Source: Patescibacteria group bacterium
Lineage (GTDB): Bacteria; Patescibacteriota; Microgenomatia; Levybacterales; UBA12049
Length of the DNA: 34,984 bases
Assembly (NCBI GenBank): GCA_023473785.1
Contig: JAMCYD010000029.1
Span: 1 to 34,984 of the forward strand
Direction: 5' to 3'
The notes under the pieces are model-generated. The model did no database searches. It saw only the letters and a list, made by a program, of their open reading frames with translations, and had not been told where the DNA came from. A program made the position numbers and the translations under genes. Positions 7,919-17,235 of the stretch are shown here, piece after piece (the first letter of the stretch is position 1; each line of letters opens with the position of its first letter).

Positions 7919-9259
7919 ATGGTAAAAGACAATCAAGAATTATGGACTATAATCCTAGGAGAAATTGAAACAGAAGTTTCGAAAGCAATTTTTCTGACCC
8001 TATTTAAACAAACCTCGCTCTTATCTTTTGAAGAAGGAGTTGCTACGATTGCTGCTCCCTCGACTATGATAATTGACCTTCTTCAAAAAAGATTTTACCA
8101 AATTATCAAAAAAGCGGTTGACAAACATACGGAAATTGATGCAAAAATAATATTCGTTCCCAAAAACGTAATGCCCAATAATAATCCTGAGAAGAACGGG
8201 CCACTTTTCCAGGAAGCAGGAAAACCTACTGTTACAATCGGTCACCTTCCTCGAGTTAAAAAAGACTATACTTTCCAAACCCTTGCCGTCTCCTCCAGCA
8301 ATCAGCTGGCTTATGTAAGCGCTCAGACGGTCTCAAGGAAAATAGGCATCGCCTACAACCCTCTTTTTATATACGGCCCTGTTGGTGTTGGAAAAACCCA
8401 CCTAATGCAAGCGATTGCCAATGATGTGTATGAAAATGATGAAGGTAAAAAAATTGTCTATATAACCAGCGAGGAGTTCACCAATGAGGTGGTAGAGGCG
8501 ATACGAACAAACGACACAGCAAGAATGAAAAAAAAGTTTAGAAGCGTTGACGTTCTAATAATTGATGACATTCAGTTTGTCGCAGGAAAAGAAAGAGTAC
8601 AGGAAGAGCTTTTTCATACATTTAATATTCTCATTGACGGGGAGTCTCAAATCATACTTTCTTCGGATAGGCCCCCATCTGAAATAAAAAAACTGGAAAA
8701 GAGATTATCTTCGAGATTTGCCGGCGGACTTACCGTTGACATAGAGCCACCCGATTTTGAGCTAAGAACAGCAATCCTTCTTATTAAAGCAAAAAAATAC
8801 AACTTCAATCTCACGATTGAGGCCGCCAAGCAAATAGCAGAAAAGGAGCACGATACAAGGGGACTTGAAGGAGCGCTTCTTAGGATAATTACCCAGTCCC
8901 AGACCCTTGGAGTTGAAATCTCAAGCTCTCTCATAAAGAATGTTCTTAGTAATGGAGAGCACAGAGAGATAGGTAATTATCGCCCGGATGAACTTATTAA
9001 GAATATTTGCTCCTTTTATAAGATTAAACCCACCCAAATCAAGGGAGAAAAAAGAGATGCATTTTTGGTCAAGGCTAGACAGATTGCTATGTATTTACTT
9101 AAAAAGGAGCTCGATTTGTCCTATGTTGAAATAGGAAATATTCTAGGTGGACGGGATCACACCACCATCATGTATGGGGTCAATAAGATTGAGGGTCTTT
9201 TGTTGAAAAAGGGGTTTTCTGAGGAAATTCAAATGATAACAAGCCTTAATCAAGAATAA
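7919..9259 (+). CDS. dnaA: Chromosomal replication initiator DnaA
   Basis: Binds DnaA boxes and opens oriC. 446 residues with all four regions. Domain I is at about 1-80. A short linker (about 80-110) follows. The AAA+ domain has Walker A GPVGVGKT (153-160) and Walker B VLIIDDIQF (D216/D217), plus the sensor-like RGLEGALLRI. Domain IV carries the helix-turn-helix signature GGRDHTTIMYGVNKI near 416-430. The ATG at 7919 has AGGGA six bases upstream. DnaA boxes lie both before and after the gene, and dnaN follows 152 bp later, the usual bacterial origin layout. Confidence 0.98.
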   Translation: MVKDNQELWTIILGEIETEVSKAIFLTLFKQTSLLSFEEGVATIAAPSTMIIDLLQKRFYQIIKKAVDKHTEIDAKIIFVPKNVMPNNNPEKNGPLFQEAGKPTVTIGHLPRVKKDYTFQTLAVSSSNQLAYVSAQTVSRKIGIAYNPLFIYGPVGVGKTHLMQAIANDVYENDEGKKIVYITSEEFTNEVVEAIRTNDTARMKKKFRSVDVLIIDDIQFVAGKERVQEELFHTFNILIDGESQIILSSDRPPSEIKKLEKRLSSRFAGGLTVDIEPPDFELRTAILLIKAKKYNFNLTIEAAKQIAEKEHDTRGLEGALLRIITQSQTLGVEISSSLIKNVLSNGEHREIGNYRPDELIKNICSFYKIKPTQIKGEKRDAFLVKARQIAMYLLKKELDLSYVEIGNILGGRDHTTIMYGVNKIEGLLLKKGFSEEIQMITSLNQE

Positions 9260-9411
9260 TCTGTGGATAAACCCCCACCCCGCTTCCTTAAATATTTTTC
9301 CACATTTCTTATAAACATCTTTTCCACATTTCCTTGCTTCTCTCCTCTTGCTTTTTTCCACTTTTCCCTATAGACTACTACAACTACAAATATTAATAAA
9401 TTAAAAACAAA
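9260..9411 (+). other. oriC: Candidate origin of replication (oriC)
   Basis: The dnaA-dnaN gap holds four DnaA-box-like sites. A perfect one on the minus strand lies at 9262-9270 (TGTGGATAA). TTTTCCACA occurs at 9296-9304 and at 9320-9328, and TTTTCCACT at 9354-9362. After the last box come CTA triplets (9375-9386), resembling a DnaA-trio, and then a very AT-rich run (9388-9410) that could be the unwinding element. It may also hold the dnaN promoter, but no convincing -35/-10 pair was found and dnaN has no clear ribosome site. Confidence 0.75.
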
Positions 9412-10530
9412 ATGAAAACTTCCTTTCTGTCTGAAAACCTCGGAAAAAAAATTGCTTTGGTAAACCATGCTGTTTCAAGCAGATCCCAACTACCCGTTCT
9501 TCTTAACTTTCTTTTGGTTTCTAAGAAAGGAAAACTTTTTATAAGCGCAACAGATCTTGAAATAGGAATTGAAGTAAGTATTTCAGCAAATGTCGAAGAA
9601 GAGGGGGGAGTAACGGTTCCCGCCAAAACCTTTTTTGATTTATTAACAAACATACCAAAAGGAAAAATAACCCTGCATACAGAAGACCAAAAGCTAATTC
9701 TTAAAAGCGAAAAGATAAGAACGGTTTTTCAAACAATACCCCAAGAGGAATTCCCCAAGATATATGAAGAAAAAGGAGAAAAAAGGGCGGTCGTTGAACG
9801 AAAAACCATTGAAAAAGATTTTGCAAAAGTAGTTTTTGCCGCAAGTCAGGACAGCGGCAGGCCAGCCCTCTCTGGGGTTTTGATGAAAAAAGAAGAGGGT
9901 AGGGGGGGAGGATTTGTTTTGGTTGCAACCGATGGATACAGGTTGTCTTTGAAAAGAGGAGTAGGCGGTGGGGTTTCATCGGCATCAAAAGAAGATCAGC
10001 TTGTTATGCCTGCGAGGATCATAAGGGAGTTAGTCTCCGTAAGGGAAGGGGAGAGTGTTGAGATTTTTGTTTCTGATGAAAGCAACCAGATTTTGTTTTT
10101 TCAGGACGAAACAGTTTTAGCCGTAAGACTGATTGAAGCAGAGTTTCCAAGCTATGAGAAAATAATTCCAACAGATTTTTCTACAAGGGTTGTTGTTGGA
10201 AAAAATGAGATTCAAAGCGCGGTTAAGGCTTGTTCTGTTTTTGCCAGAGAAGCCGCAAGTATAATTAAATTCTCTGTTGGGAAAGACAAATTGGTGGTTT
10301 CTGCAAGCGCACCTTCTTTGGGAGAGAGCACCATAGATGTTGATGCTGTTGTTGAAGGAGAAGAGAATGAGATCGCATTCAACTCAAGGTATCTTCTGGA
10401 TTTTTTTTCAAACATAGAGGAAGAAGAAGTTATTTTTGAAATGACAGGACCGCTAAATCCCGGCGTTTTCAAGATAAAAGGAGACGATACCTTTCTTCAC
10501 ATCATCATGCCGATTAGAGTGCAGGAGTAA
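9412..10530 (+). CDS. dnaN: DNA polymerase III beta sliding clamp
   Basis: Ring-shaped processivity factor that holds polymerase on DNA. 372 residues, the normal length for three repeated clamp domains. Clamp-type motifs include SRSQLPVLLNFLLVSKKG near the start, SGVLMKKEEG and VATDGYRLSLKRG in the centre, and FNSRYLLDFFSNI plus a C-terminal HIIMPIRVQE, which matches the conserved clamp C-terminus (M-P-x-R). The start ATG follows an A-rich stretch without a Shine-Dalgarno sequence. It converges on the next gene with one base between stops, leaving no room for a separate terminator. Confidence 0.97.
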   Translation: MKTSFLSENLGKKIALVNHAVSSRSQLPVLLNFLLVSKKGKLFISATDLEIGIEVSISANVEEEGGVTVPAKTFFDLLTNIPKGKITLHTEDQKLILKSEKIRTVFQTIPQEEFPKIYEEKGEKRAVVERKTIEKDFAKVVFAASQDSGRPALSGVLMKKEEGRGGGFVLVATDGYRLSLKRGVGGGVSSASKEDQLVMPARIIRELVSVREGESVEIFVSDESNQILFFQDETVLAVRLIEAEFPSYEKIIPTDFSTRVVVGKNEIQSAVKACSVFAREAASIIKFSVGKDKLVVSASAPSLGESTIDVDAVVEGEENEIAFNSRYLLDFFSNIEEEEVIFEMTGPLNPGVFKIKGDDTFLHIIMPIRVQE

Positions 10531-10531
10531 T

Positions 10532-11578
10532 TTAGCGCATTGCAGGTAAGTATGTTGTGATTGGGACATTGGTAGTTGTTGTAGAATTTGAGGTTCCTGT
10601 AAAAACAAATATAGGCACAAGGAAACCGGTTGTTCTATCGTCTAAGTAGGCAATGCTTACAGAGTTTATGTTAGTTGACAGTAGGGGTGGGATATTTGCT
10701 CCTTGATTATCTCCATAGCTTACAATTATCCCTTCTCCGTTTTGGATTTTCCGTTCAGCCTCCTCAATGGATAAGAGTAGGCGTTTTTCGAGGCCTTGGT
10801 ATGAAATAAATACATATGAAAATCTCCTTACCATTCCAAGAGTATCCATGATAATACTGGCGCTACTAGAAGTTCCATATTGGTAGAAAAGGGGTACGTT
10901 ATTTAAAACCCTTTTTAGAGTAAGCTCAAAAGATGTTGCCGAAGATGGATCTCTGATTGTCGACGATTGCTCCTCTCCTCTATGATAAAGAATCTTATTT
11001 ATCACTAGGTTTTTTCCCAAATAGCGTTGCTTTTGCAGGAAATCATTAGTAACTTTTTTTATGTCATCATCAGATTTTATGCTTACTATAGAAGCATCTT
11101 CTTTTCCTCGGGCTTGGGCATTTGTGTAAATTAATAATCCTGAGTCAAGATATACTGTCAGAGACTTCATTCTGTCTTCGGAATTCCAAACATAGAGATT
11201 AGGATTAATAGTTTGGGGGGTGATGTTTATAGAGAATGAGTTGGCGATATTCTGAGCTTGTGTTTGGTCAATGCCGGACCCCTCAGTCTTGTATATGGTA
11301 AGGTCTGCGGGGAAAGAAACAGTTGGCAATGAAAAGATAACTGTCCCAAGTTTATTTGTTTGCAGGGACGGAGCCCTTTTTATTACAGGTGTTGGAATTT
11401 TTGATCCGGGAACAAAATTGCTGGGTAGAACTGGTGTTGGGGTAGCAAGTATGCCTTGGTTGTCTCTTTTATTCCTTACAGACATCCCAATTAGGGATGC
11501 TGTAATAACGAAAAGTATAAATATTAAAAACAAACTCGTTTTTTTATGAATGAGAAGAAAGTAAAATATTTTTGTCAT
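10532..11578 (-). CDS. Membrane-anchored extracytoplasmic protein, unknown function
   Basis: 348 residues from the ATG at 11578, which overlaps the stop of the wall-enzyme gene as ATGA. GGTGGAG upstream is a good ribosome site, so this start is better than the in-frame GTG at 11587. One N-terminal membrane segment (about residues 8-31, FLLIHKKTSLFLIFILFVIT) is followed by a Pro/Thr-rich stretch and a mixed alpha/beta domain with no family I recognise. The C-terminus is Ser/Thr-rich (TGTSNSTTTT) and probably outside the cell. As the last gene of the PrgI-VirB4 operon, a role as an outer component or assembly factor of that machine is likely but unproven. Confidence 0.7.
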   Translation of the reverse strand: MTKIFYFLLIHKKTSLFLIFILFVITASLIGMSVRNKRDNQGILATPTPVLPSNFVPGSKIPTPVIKRAPSLQTNKLGTVIFSLPTVSFPADLTIYKTEGSGIDQTQAQNIANSFSINITPQTINPNLYVWNSEDRMKSLTVYLDSGLLIYTNAQARGKEDASIVSIKSDDDIKKVTNDFLQKQRYLGKNLVINKILYHRGEEQSSTIRDPSSATSFELTLKRVLNNVPLFYQYGTSSSASIIMDTLGMVRRFSYVFISYQGLEKRLLLSIEEAERKIQNGEGIIVSYGDNQGANIPPLLSTNINSVSIAYLDDRTTGFLVPIFVFTGTSNSTTTTNVPITTYLPAMR

Positions 11579-13395
11579 GGGCTCCACCCATCCTTAACAT
11601 AGTATCTCACGCTGTACTCTCTGCTGTTTACTATATTCTGGAGCAGGCTCCATAGATAGTCAATATCTTGGGAGTAGTGTCTGATGCACCCACTGCTTCC
11701 GGGTCCTACAACAGGATGAGTCATGTCGGAACTATGAAGACCAAAAGTTCCTGGAATCCACCTGCATTGTAATCCGCCGCATTCTGTGTAGGGAGTAGGT
11801 CCTCCATTGGGATTATCAAAGGGAATGTCAAGGTGCAGGAAATGGGGATCTGATGGGATGGGGGAATCTAAGGCTGCTGCGTTAATTATCCAATATTCTC
11901 GTGCGGGATAAACAAGATTTGACAATGGGGTTGGAGTGCTTCCGGAGGCCCCCGGGTTTACCATAAACGAACGTATAAGCGTACTCGCATCTTTATTTCC
12001 CGGCTGCCCTTTGTAGAGATATTCTTCTTTGCTTTGTCTGTCAAGAACAAGCCAGTATTGATCTTGCGGTGATGCGGGAGGTGACGGAGTTGTTGCGGAA
12101 ACGTAAACACTGTATGGAGAGCAGCGAATGCCTATGTCTGTTGCAGGATCCCAGTCGCAATCCGGCGGCGTTATCGCTTCTGGTATATTGGGAGGAGCAA
12201 GGGGAAGATTTCTGAATTCAAAATGAAGGTGAGGGCCCGTAGAGTGGCCCGTGCTCCCCATGTGTCCAAGGAGAGTTCCTGGTGCTACGATAGAATTATC
12301 AGAAACAACTATATCTGAGAAATGACCATAGATTACTGTAAATTTTCCTGTAGCATCGACAAGGTCTACCTCGTTGCCATACCCTGTATTGCATGCGCCA
12401 GAACAAGGTGTTACTTTCTGTACTTTCCCGTTAATCGTTGAATAAATGGGTGTTCCTGTGGTGTTGGCTATGTCAACAGCCTGATCTTTTCCAGAATTTA
12501 GATCATAAATATTGGTTTTATGATCAGTTCCTCCTTGCGGCCCTTGTGTTAATGTGCCCGATGTTGGCCAGCCAAATGCTGATGCCGATATTGACGTCTG
12601 GCAGTTTTGGTAATCTTGCCAGACCTCCCCGCAATAACTATAGCTGCCATAAGCACAGCTATTGTGATACCTTTCTATAGCAGTGTTAATTTGATCCTGA
12701 GTGGGTTGGGACGTTACCCCGCTATCCTTTAGTTTTTGAGCTGCGATAGAAAGACTTTCCGTAATGCTACATAAATTTCCTCCGGGATGATAAACGTCAA
12801 CTATTTGCATAAGTCCAACCGCGCGTGCATCTCGTGCTCCTCCTGCTAGCTCTGCGCCTGAGCAAGACCCTGAATGTAAGTTTTGTCCTACCCCCTCGCA
12901 AAAAACCGCACCCTCATTGCAAAAGTAGTTAGACGATATGCGAGAATCATTATTGTCAATGCTTGTCACAAAGCCTGCGTTTTCATGCATGGCAACGCTT
13001 GATAGAACCGCAGGGGGAATACTAGCTTTATTGGCAGCATCTGTTATCCAACCTGCCAAAATAGAGCTCTTAATTGGACTCTGTGTGCCTGATCGAGTAA
13101 ACTGACAGGAAGAAACATTTCCATTGCCCGATCCGCCTCCTGGCCCTCCTGGATTTGGTTGCTTGCCAAGCTCCAGTGCTGCGCCGGTGCCTCCTCCCAA
13201 GAGAATTATAAATACGATAATTAGAATAACAGCAATTACTATTGCGGCCGGTATCCATATCTGACTGGTTGATGCGATTTCTGCCGCACCCGTAACAGCT
13301 CGTCCTATTTTAGTCGCTCTCTGAATGTTTTGCGCGGTGTTTATGGCGGAATTTAAATTGTCAACGACCCCTTTTCTTCGTTGTCTTTGGTCCAT
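11575..13395 (-). CDS. Three-domain wall enzyme: lysozyme-like, M23 peptidase, L,D-transpeptidase
   Basis: 606 residues. A basic N-terminus and one membrane segment (46-66) anchor it, followed by a Gly/Pro linker. Residues ~105-275 look like a transglycosylase/lysozyme fold (E138 in VAMHEN, GLMQI at 194-198). Residues ~285-400 are an M23 peptidase with D308, YGHF and GPHLHFEF (H389, H391). The first zinc ligand, usually His in HxGxD, is D304 here. Residues ~445-600 are a YkuD-type L,D-transpeptidase (H554, SSGCIR with C570). It probably opens and reseals peptidoglycan for the secretion machine, like VirB1-type proteins. An extended -10 promoter sits right before the start. Cys-rich stretches suggest disulfides. 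Domain calls are firm; the order of action is inference. Confidence 0.87.
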   Translation of the reverse strand: MDQRQRRKGVVDNLNSAINTAQNIQRATKIGRAVTGAAEIASTSQIWIPAAIVIAVILIIVFIILLGGGTGAALELGKQPNPGGPGGGSGNGNVSSCQFTRSGTQSPIKSSILAGWITDAANKASIPPAVLSSVAMHENAGFVTSIDNNDSRISSNYFCNEGAVFCEGVGQNLHSGSCSGAELAGGARDARAVGLMQIVDVYHPGGNLCSITESLSIAAQKLKDSGVTSQPTQDQINTAIERYHNSCAYGSYSYCGEVWQDYQNCQTSISASAFGWPTSGTLTQGPQGGTDHKTNIYDLNSGKDQAVDIANTTGTPIYSTINGKVQKVTPCSGACNTGYGNEVDLVDATGKFTVIYGHFSDIVVSDNSIVAPGTLLGHMGSTGHSTGPHLHFEFRNLPLAPPNIPEAITPPDCDWDPATDIGIRCSPYSVYVSATTPSPPASPQDQYWLVLDRQSKEEYLYKGQPGNKDASTLIRSFMVNPGASGSTPTPLSNLVYPAREYWIINAAALDSPIPSDPHFLHLDIPFDNPNGGPTPYTECGGLQCRWIPGTFGLHSSDMTHPVVGPGSSGCIRHYSQDIDYLWSLLQNIVNSREYSVRYYVKDGWSP

Positions 13396-13401
13396 AGTTT
13401 A

Positions 13402-13410
13402 ATGATACCA
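13402..13410 (-). promoter_or_regulatory. Extended -10 promoter, near-leaderless start
   Basis: The minus strand reads TGG then TATCAT (13402-13407), with only six bases (TAAACT) before the ATG at 13395. Transcription would begin at or next to the start codon. No good -35 box is present. It would let the wall-enzyme gene and its follower be made apart from virB4. Confidence 0.5.
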
Positions 13411-13413
13411 GAA

Positions 13414-15345
13414 TTAGGGTTTATTAAAAACAGAAGAAGCATTCGCTGGCGGAGTGCTTTGAACAGGGGTAGGGGGTAAGGCCTGTTCAGCTTGTGAGGG
13501 TGTGGGTTGTGGGCTAGCCGGCTGGAGTATTGTCGGTTTGGGCGAAGAGGCAAGACTTGCTTCTTCTTTAAGCTTCATAACCTCACGAGGATTTGATGTG
13601 ATTATATTATGCTCAAAGGGAGCAGCAATAACCTTCATAACTACATGACTTTGCCCTGCAAAAAATAATCCCTCTCCAACGGCAGACGACAAAAGTAATT
13701 CTTTTTCCCCCTCGGATAAATAAAATAATTTGGAAACTTGATCAATCTCCGTCGGACTTTGCTTAAGAAGCATTTGAATTGAAGAATTAGATAAGACAGC
13801 TCTTCCGTAGTCAGTAGATAGGAAATCTTGAATATCTTGAGTGGCAGTAGTTAAGGCCAGATAATACTTGCGAGCTCTTTTGGCAATTCCATAGACAAAA
13901 GAAGCAGAGTCTTCGTACTTCATGATGTACCATGCCTCATCTAGGATTAGAAGTCTTTTTTTAAGATTTTTTCTTATTCTCGTCCAGACGAAATCTAGGA
14001 TAATGTGCATAGCAATGGGTCGAAGTTCTTCTTCAAGTGCTTTTATGGAGAAAACAGTAAATGGATTTTTAATATCGAAGTTTGACTGCTGATTAAATAT
14101 TCCACTGAGGCTCCCTTTTATAAATTTTTCAAGACGAAGAGCAAGATTCTTAGAGCTTGGGTCCTCCATCCCCAAAAGGGTCTTATAGAGATCTTCCATA
14201 AGAGGCGGTTGATTTTTCTGGGTTGTTGGATCAACCGTAATGCCTTTTTGTCTATAGACTTCAACCAGCGCTCTGTCAAGCATTGCATCCTCTGAGGAGT
14301 CAAGCTGTCCCAAGGCAATCTTTAAGAGCCCATGTAGAGATAAAATTTTAAGCCCGAGCTCGTTTTCTCCTTCTTCATAAAGTCCCGAAAGATCAAAAGG
14401 GTTTATTTTAATTGGGTCGGATGGGGCAAAAGAAACATACTCTCCTCCAAGAGTATGGGTTAAGGCTTCGTATTCTCCCTCAGGATCAAGAATTATAACC
14501 TCTGTTCCGAACATAAATTGCCTCATTGCCTCAAGTTTTATGAGGTAAGATTTTCCAGATCCTGATTTACCAAATACAACTTCATTTGCATTTTCAAGCG
14601 AATATCTGTCAAAGATGATAAGAGATCCATTTTGTTCATTCGTTCCATACATAATTCCTTTATCTTGTGTGAGCATGGCAGAGGTAAAGGGGAAAGTTGA
14701 CGCAAGAGAGGTAGTATCCATATTTCGTGTTATAAAAAGCCTATCGCTGCCAAGCGGAATAGTTGATTTAAATCCAGCTTCCATCTGGAGCGTTGTAGGC
14801 TTTGCGATAAGAAGAATCGATGAGAGAGTAGAGGTAAGTCTTTTTGCTGCATCTTCAAGATCTTGTATGCTTTCGGAAGAAAGAGTTATATAGAGACTAA
14901 ATTGAAAAAACCTTTCAACTCCCTTTGCAAGTTGTTCCTGCAAGGCAAGTGCGTCTTCAAGCGCTGCCTGTACTTTCGGGTCAATTACCTTTCCTTCCTC
15001 AATTTGAGATGAAATCGTCGCTTCCATCTCTGCAACCTTGCGTCTTAAATCAGACAATACATCATTTGAAGATGTTGGATAGCAAAACATCGATATATTC
15101 ATCGAGTGATCAAAGTCGATAAGAGGAGAAAGCCAGTTGGGAGATACAAATCGCGGATAACCGACCACAAAAAATGTTTTATAATATAAGTCGCCAACCC
15201 GTATGAAATTGAAATCTACTTCTACGGAGGATGGGGCGATGATATCAGTTAAAGATGCTGTCCCTTTCTCAAAGATAGAAAGCCCCGGTAAGTTTTTTTG
15301 CGGGGCAAGGCTTTCTTTTTGTTGTTTTTTTCCAAATAATTTCAT
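13414..15345 (-). CDS. virB4: VirB4-family type IV secretion ATPase
   Basis: Cytoplasmic ATPase that powers T4SS assembly and transfer. 643 residues. The N-terminal part (about 1-240) is the VirB4/TrbE-like interaction domain. The C-terminal ATPase has Walker A GKSGSGKS (259-266), then VIILDPEGEYEAL, and Walker B LLILDEAW (465-472). SVIQMLLKQ-like sequence (SSIQMLLKQSPTEIDQVSKLF) also fits VirB4. The tail (about 600-643) is Pro/Gln/Ser-rich and low in complexity. Its ATG overlaps the stop of the TraC-like gene as ATGA and has GGAGG seven bases upstream. No VirD4-type coupling ATPase was found nearby. Confidence 0.95.
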   Translation of the reverse strand: MKLFGKKQQKESLAPQKNLPGLSIFEKGTASLTDIIAPSSVEVDFNFIRVGDLYYKTFFVVGYPRFVSPNWLSPLIDFDHSMNISMFCYPTSSNDVLSDLRRKVAEMEATISSQIEEGKVIDPKVQAALEDALALQEQLAKGVERFFQFSLYITLSSESIQDLEDAAKRLTSTLSSILLIAKPTTLQMEAGFKSTIPLGSDRLFITRNMDTTSLASTFPFTSAMLTQDKGIMYGTNEQNGSLIIFDRYSLENANEVVFGKSGSGKSYLIKLEAMRQFMFGTEVIILDPEGEYEALTHTLGGEYVSFAPSDPIKINPFDLSGLYEEGENELGLKILSLHGLLKIALGQLDSSEDAMLDRALVEVYRQKGITVDPTTQKNQPPLMEDLYKTLLGMEDPSSKNLALRLEKFIKGSLSGIFNQQSNFDIKNPFTVFSIKALEEELRPIAMHIILDFVWTRIRKNLKKRLLILDEAWYIMKYEDSASFVYGIAKRARKYYLALTTATQDIQDFLSTDYGRAVLSNSSIQMLLKQSPTEIDQVSKLFYLSEGEKELLLSSAVGEGLFFAGQSHVVMKVIAAPFEHNIITSNPREVMKLKEEASLASSPKPTILQPASPQPTPSQAEQALPPTPVQSTPPANASSVFNKP

Positions 15346-16010
15346 AAAGAACCCTCCGCTCTTACAATAGGTGTTTTAATGTCATCTGTTATCTGAGTGG
15401 TTTCAACGGTCTCTCTGTTATAGATTTCATAATAAAGCTTTACTGATTCTTCTTTTTCTAAAGTCTTTGCCCTAAGATTTAGTCTAGCTAGCTGGGACAA
15501 TAGGGACTGTGCCTTTGAGCGAAGAATTGTCTTTGCTTCATTGATGAATTCATCTTTTGATGAGTAATCTCTCTTGACTTCTGTTTTTGCTGCGCTGAGT
15601 CCCTTCTCAAGATATGAGTAGGAAATAACTATATAAAATTTTTTATCCAAAACGGAATTAACCTTAACAAGTTCTTTTACGAAATCCCTATAAAGCTTAA
15701 TCTGAGAGGACAGCATTTGATTGGAATTCTGTTGCGCCTGTTGGTCCAAAAGCTTAAGGTACGATGATATATCAAGCTTCCTGCTTCTTATGTATATTTG
15801 GATAGGAAAAGAGAGAGAATTAAGAAGCGATGCGTATGAAAAAATCTTTGTATCTTGTTCCTCTTTTGACAGAAGAGAAAAATTTGTTGCTGTAACTTCG
15901 ATTACAAGACATGCATTTCCTCCAGAGGTTATTATTGTGTCATCCTCTATGGACTCTATTTCTATAAATTTTTGTGTTGTTGCGCGTTTTCTTTGGGCAG
16001 GTTTGGCCAT
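15342..16010 (-). CDS. TraC-like domain protein, T4SS-associated
   Basis: 222 residues. It resembles the TraC-like proteins that precede VirB4 in Patescibacteria and in Gram-positive conjugative elements. The strands CLVIEVTATNFSLLS and PIQIYIRSRKLDISSYL look like the N-terminal interaction fold of VirB4 relatives. It has no P-loop and no membrane segment, so it is probably a cytoplasmic partner of VirB4. It starts one base after the PrgI stop and overlaps virB4 by four bases, which implies matched production. Family assignment rests on fold resemblance and position. Confidence 0.75.
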   Translation of the reverse strand: MAKPAQRKRATTQKFIEIESIEDDTIITSGGNACLVIEVTATNFSLLSKEEQDTKIFSYASLLNSLSFPIQIYIRSRKLDISSYLKLLDQQAQQNSNQMLSSQIKLYRDFVKELVKVNSVLDKKFYIVISYSYLEKGLSAAKTEVKRDYSSKDEFINEAKTILRSKAQSLLSQLARLNLRAKTLEKEESVKLYYEIYNRETVETTQITDDIKTPIVRAEGSL

Positions 16011-16011
16011 A

Positions 16012-17223
16012 TTATTTAACCCCCATGTCGTTAAATAAGGATCTTCTTAGCTCTTCCCTCTTGTCAGAGGATATAATTTCTAAAGGTAAAATTATTTCAC
16101 CCGTTGCGTTTATCTCTATGTTGTCAAACTTATTTTGCTCTCTTGGATCTTCGAAAAGCAATGTGTAGACGCCACTTATAATGGGAGTGGCTGAAGCAAA
16201 TTGACCAAGAGCATTTGTTTTAAATGCCCTTACTGGGTTACCGCTATGATCTTTTATTTCAACTAAAATGTTTGCCAGAGGATTTCCCCTCGGATCCTTA
16301 ACCACTCCTGTAATTAGATTTGGAGTATCTGGAAAAATTGGCGTGCCTGTAGCCTTGCCCATTGTCCTTGGGATCATTCTTGTATTTTGTGTTTCTTCTT
16401 TTGGTTGAGCCGTACTTGGGGTATAAACATTTTGTTTTTGTATTCCTATTTCCTTCTGAAGCCCAAGCAGTCTTTCTTCAAGTGCTTGTTTTTGCGAAAG
16501 AACATCCTGTAAGAATTTTTCAAGCTCAAGAACTTTTTGATGGGTAGCTGCATAACTAGGAGTTCCGATCTCTGTTCTTTCCTTTATTTTCGTCTCTGAA
16601 AGTTTTTTCTTAAGAGCCAGAACTTCAGTATCTGTTTGCTTTTCCTCTTCATCTTGTTTCATTTCTTTTTCTTCCCTAGGTTTTTCTCCTGCAAGGCGAT
16701 CTCCACTTGGTCCTTGAGTTACAATTTGTGGAGCTTGCTGGATAGGAATACTTCCTAAGATAGGAGAGAGGGACTGAAAGAAAGCCGTTTCTTTTTGATC
16801 AAGTTGGTTTTTTGGTTGTTGAGGAAGAGACTTAAGAAAATTACGCAATTTATCATCGGCAGTTGATGCTTGTTGGATTGCTGTCTGGGCTGTTTCTTGA
16901 GGAAGATTTGATGCTTGCGGAAACCATATATGTCCTCCTGTTTTTTGATAAACGTATTGAGTAGGACTAAATAGATCTTTTAAAAAATTGGTAATTACTA
17001 CATCAAGCGATCTTCCGGAGACCGGAAAAAAAGCTGTTGCAATTCCAAGAAACATGAATAGCATTGCGATTGGAATTTTAATTAGAAAAAAAATCGGCAG
17101 CGCGAAAAAAATCCATCCTAGAATCATTCCGACTGCAAGATAAGCGAATTGTTTAATTGTCATGTCTCCAATAAGCTTGAATTGAAAGCCTGTTATGTCC
17201 TGCGGTATGGGATGATTCTCCAT
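16012..17223 (-). CDS. PrgI-family T4SS membrane protein with coiled coil and Ig-like C-terminus
   Basis: 403 residues. The first ~110 residues are PrgI-like: IPQDITGFQFKLIGDMTIKQ, two adjacent membrane segments (about 25-65), then PVSGRSLDVVITNFLKDL. PrgI proteins are the inner-membrane VirB3-like partner of VirB4. Usual family members end near 100-150 residues. Here a Gln/Pro-rich linker and a charged coiled coil (about 195-270) follow. Residues ~302-385 form a carboxypeptidase-regulatory-like Ig domain (ITGVVKDPRGNPLANILVEI, FKTNALGQF). It is the first gene of the operon and has its own promoter. Confidence 0.85.
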   Translation of the reverse strand: MENHPIPQDITGFQFKLIGDMTIKQFAYLAVGMILGWIFFALPIFFLIKIPIAMLFMFLGIATAFFPVSGRSLDVVITNFLKDLFSPTQYVYQKTGGHIWFPQASNLPQETAQTAIQQASTADDKLRNFLKSLPQQPKNQLDQKETAFFQSLSPILGSIPIQQAPQIVTQGPSGDRLAGEKPREEKEMKQDEEEKQTDTEVLALKKKLSETKIKERTEIGTPSYAATHQKVLELEKFLQDVLSQKQALEERLLGLQKEIGIQKQNVYTPSTAQPKEETQNTRMIPRTMGKATGTPIFPDTPNLITGVVKDPRGNPLANILVEIKDHSGNPVRAFKTNALGQFASATPIISGVYTLLFEDPREQNKFDNIEINATGEIILPLEIISSDKREELRRSLFNDMGVK

Positions 17224-17235
17224 AATGCTTCAAAT

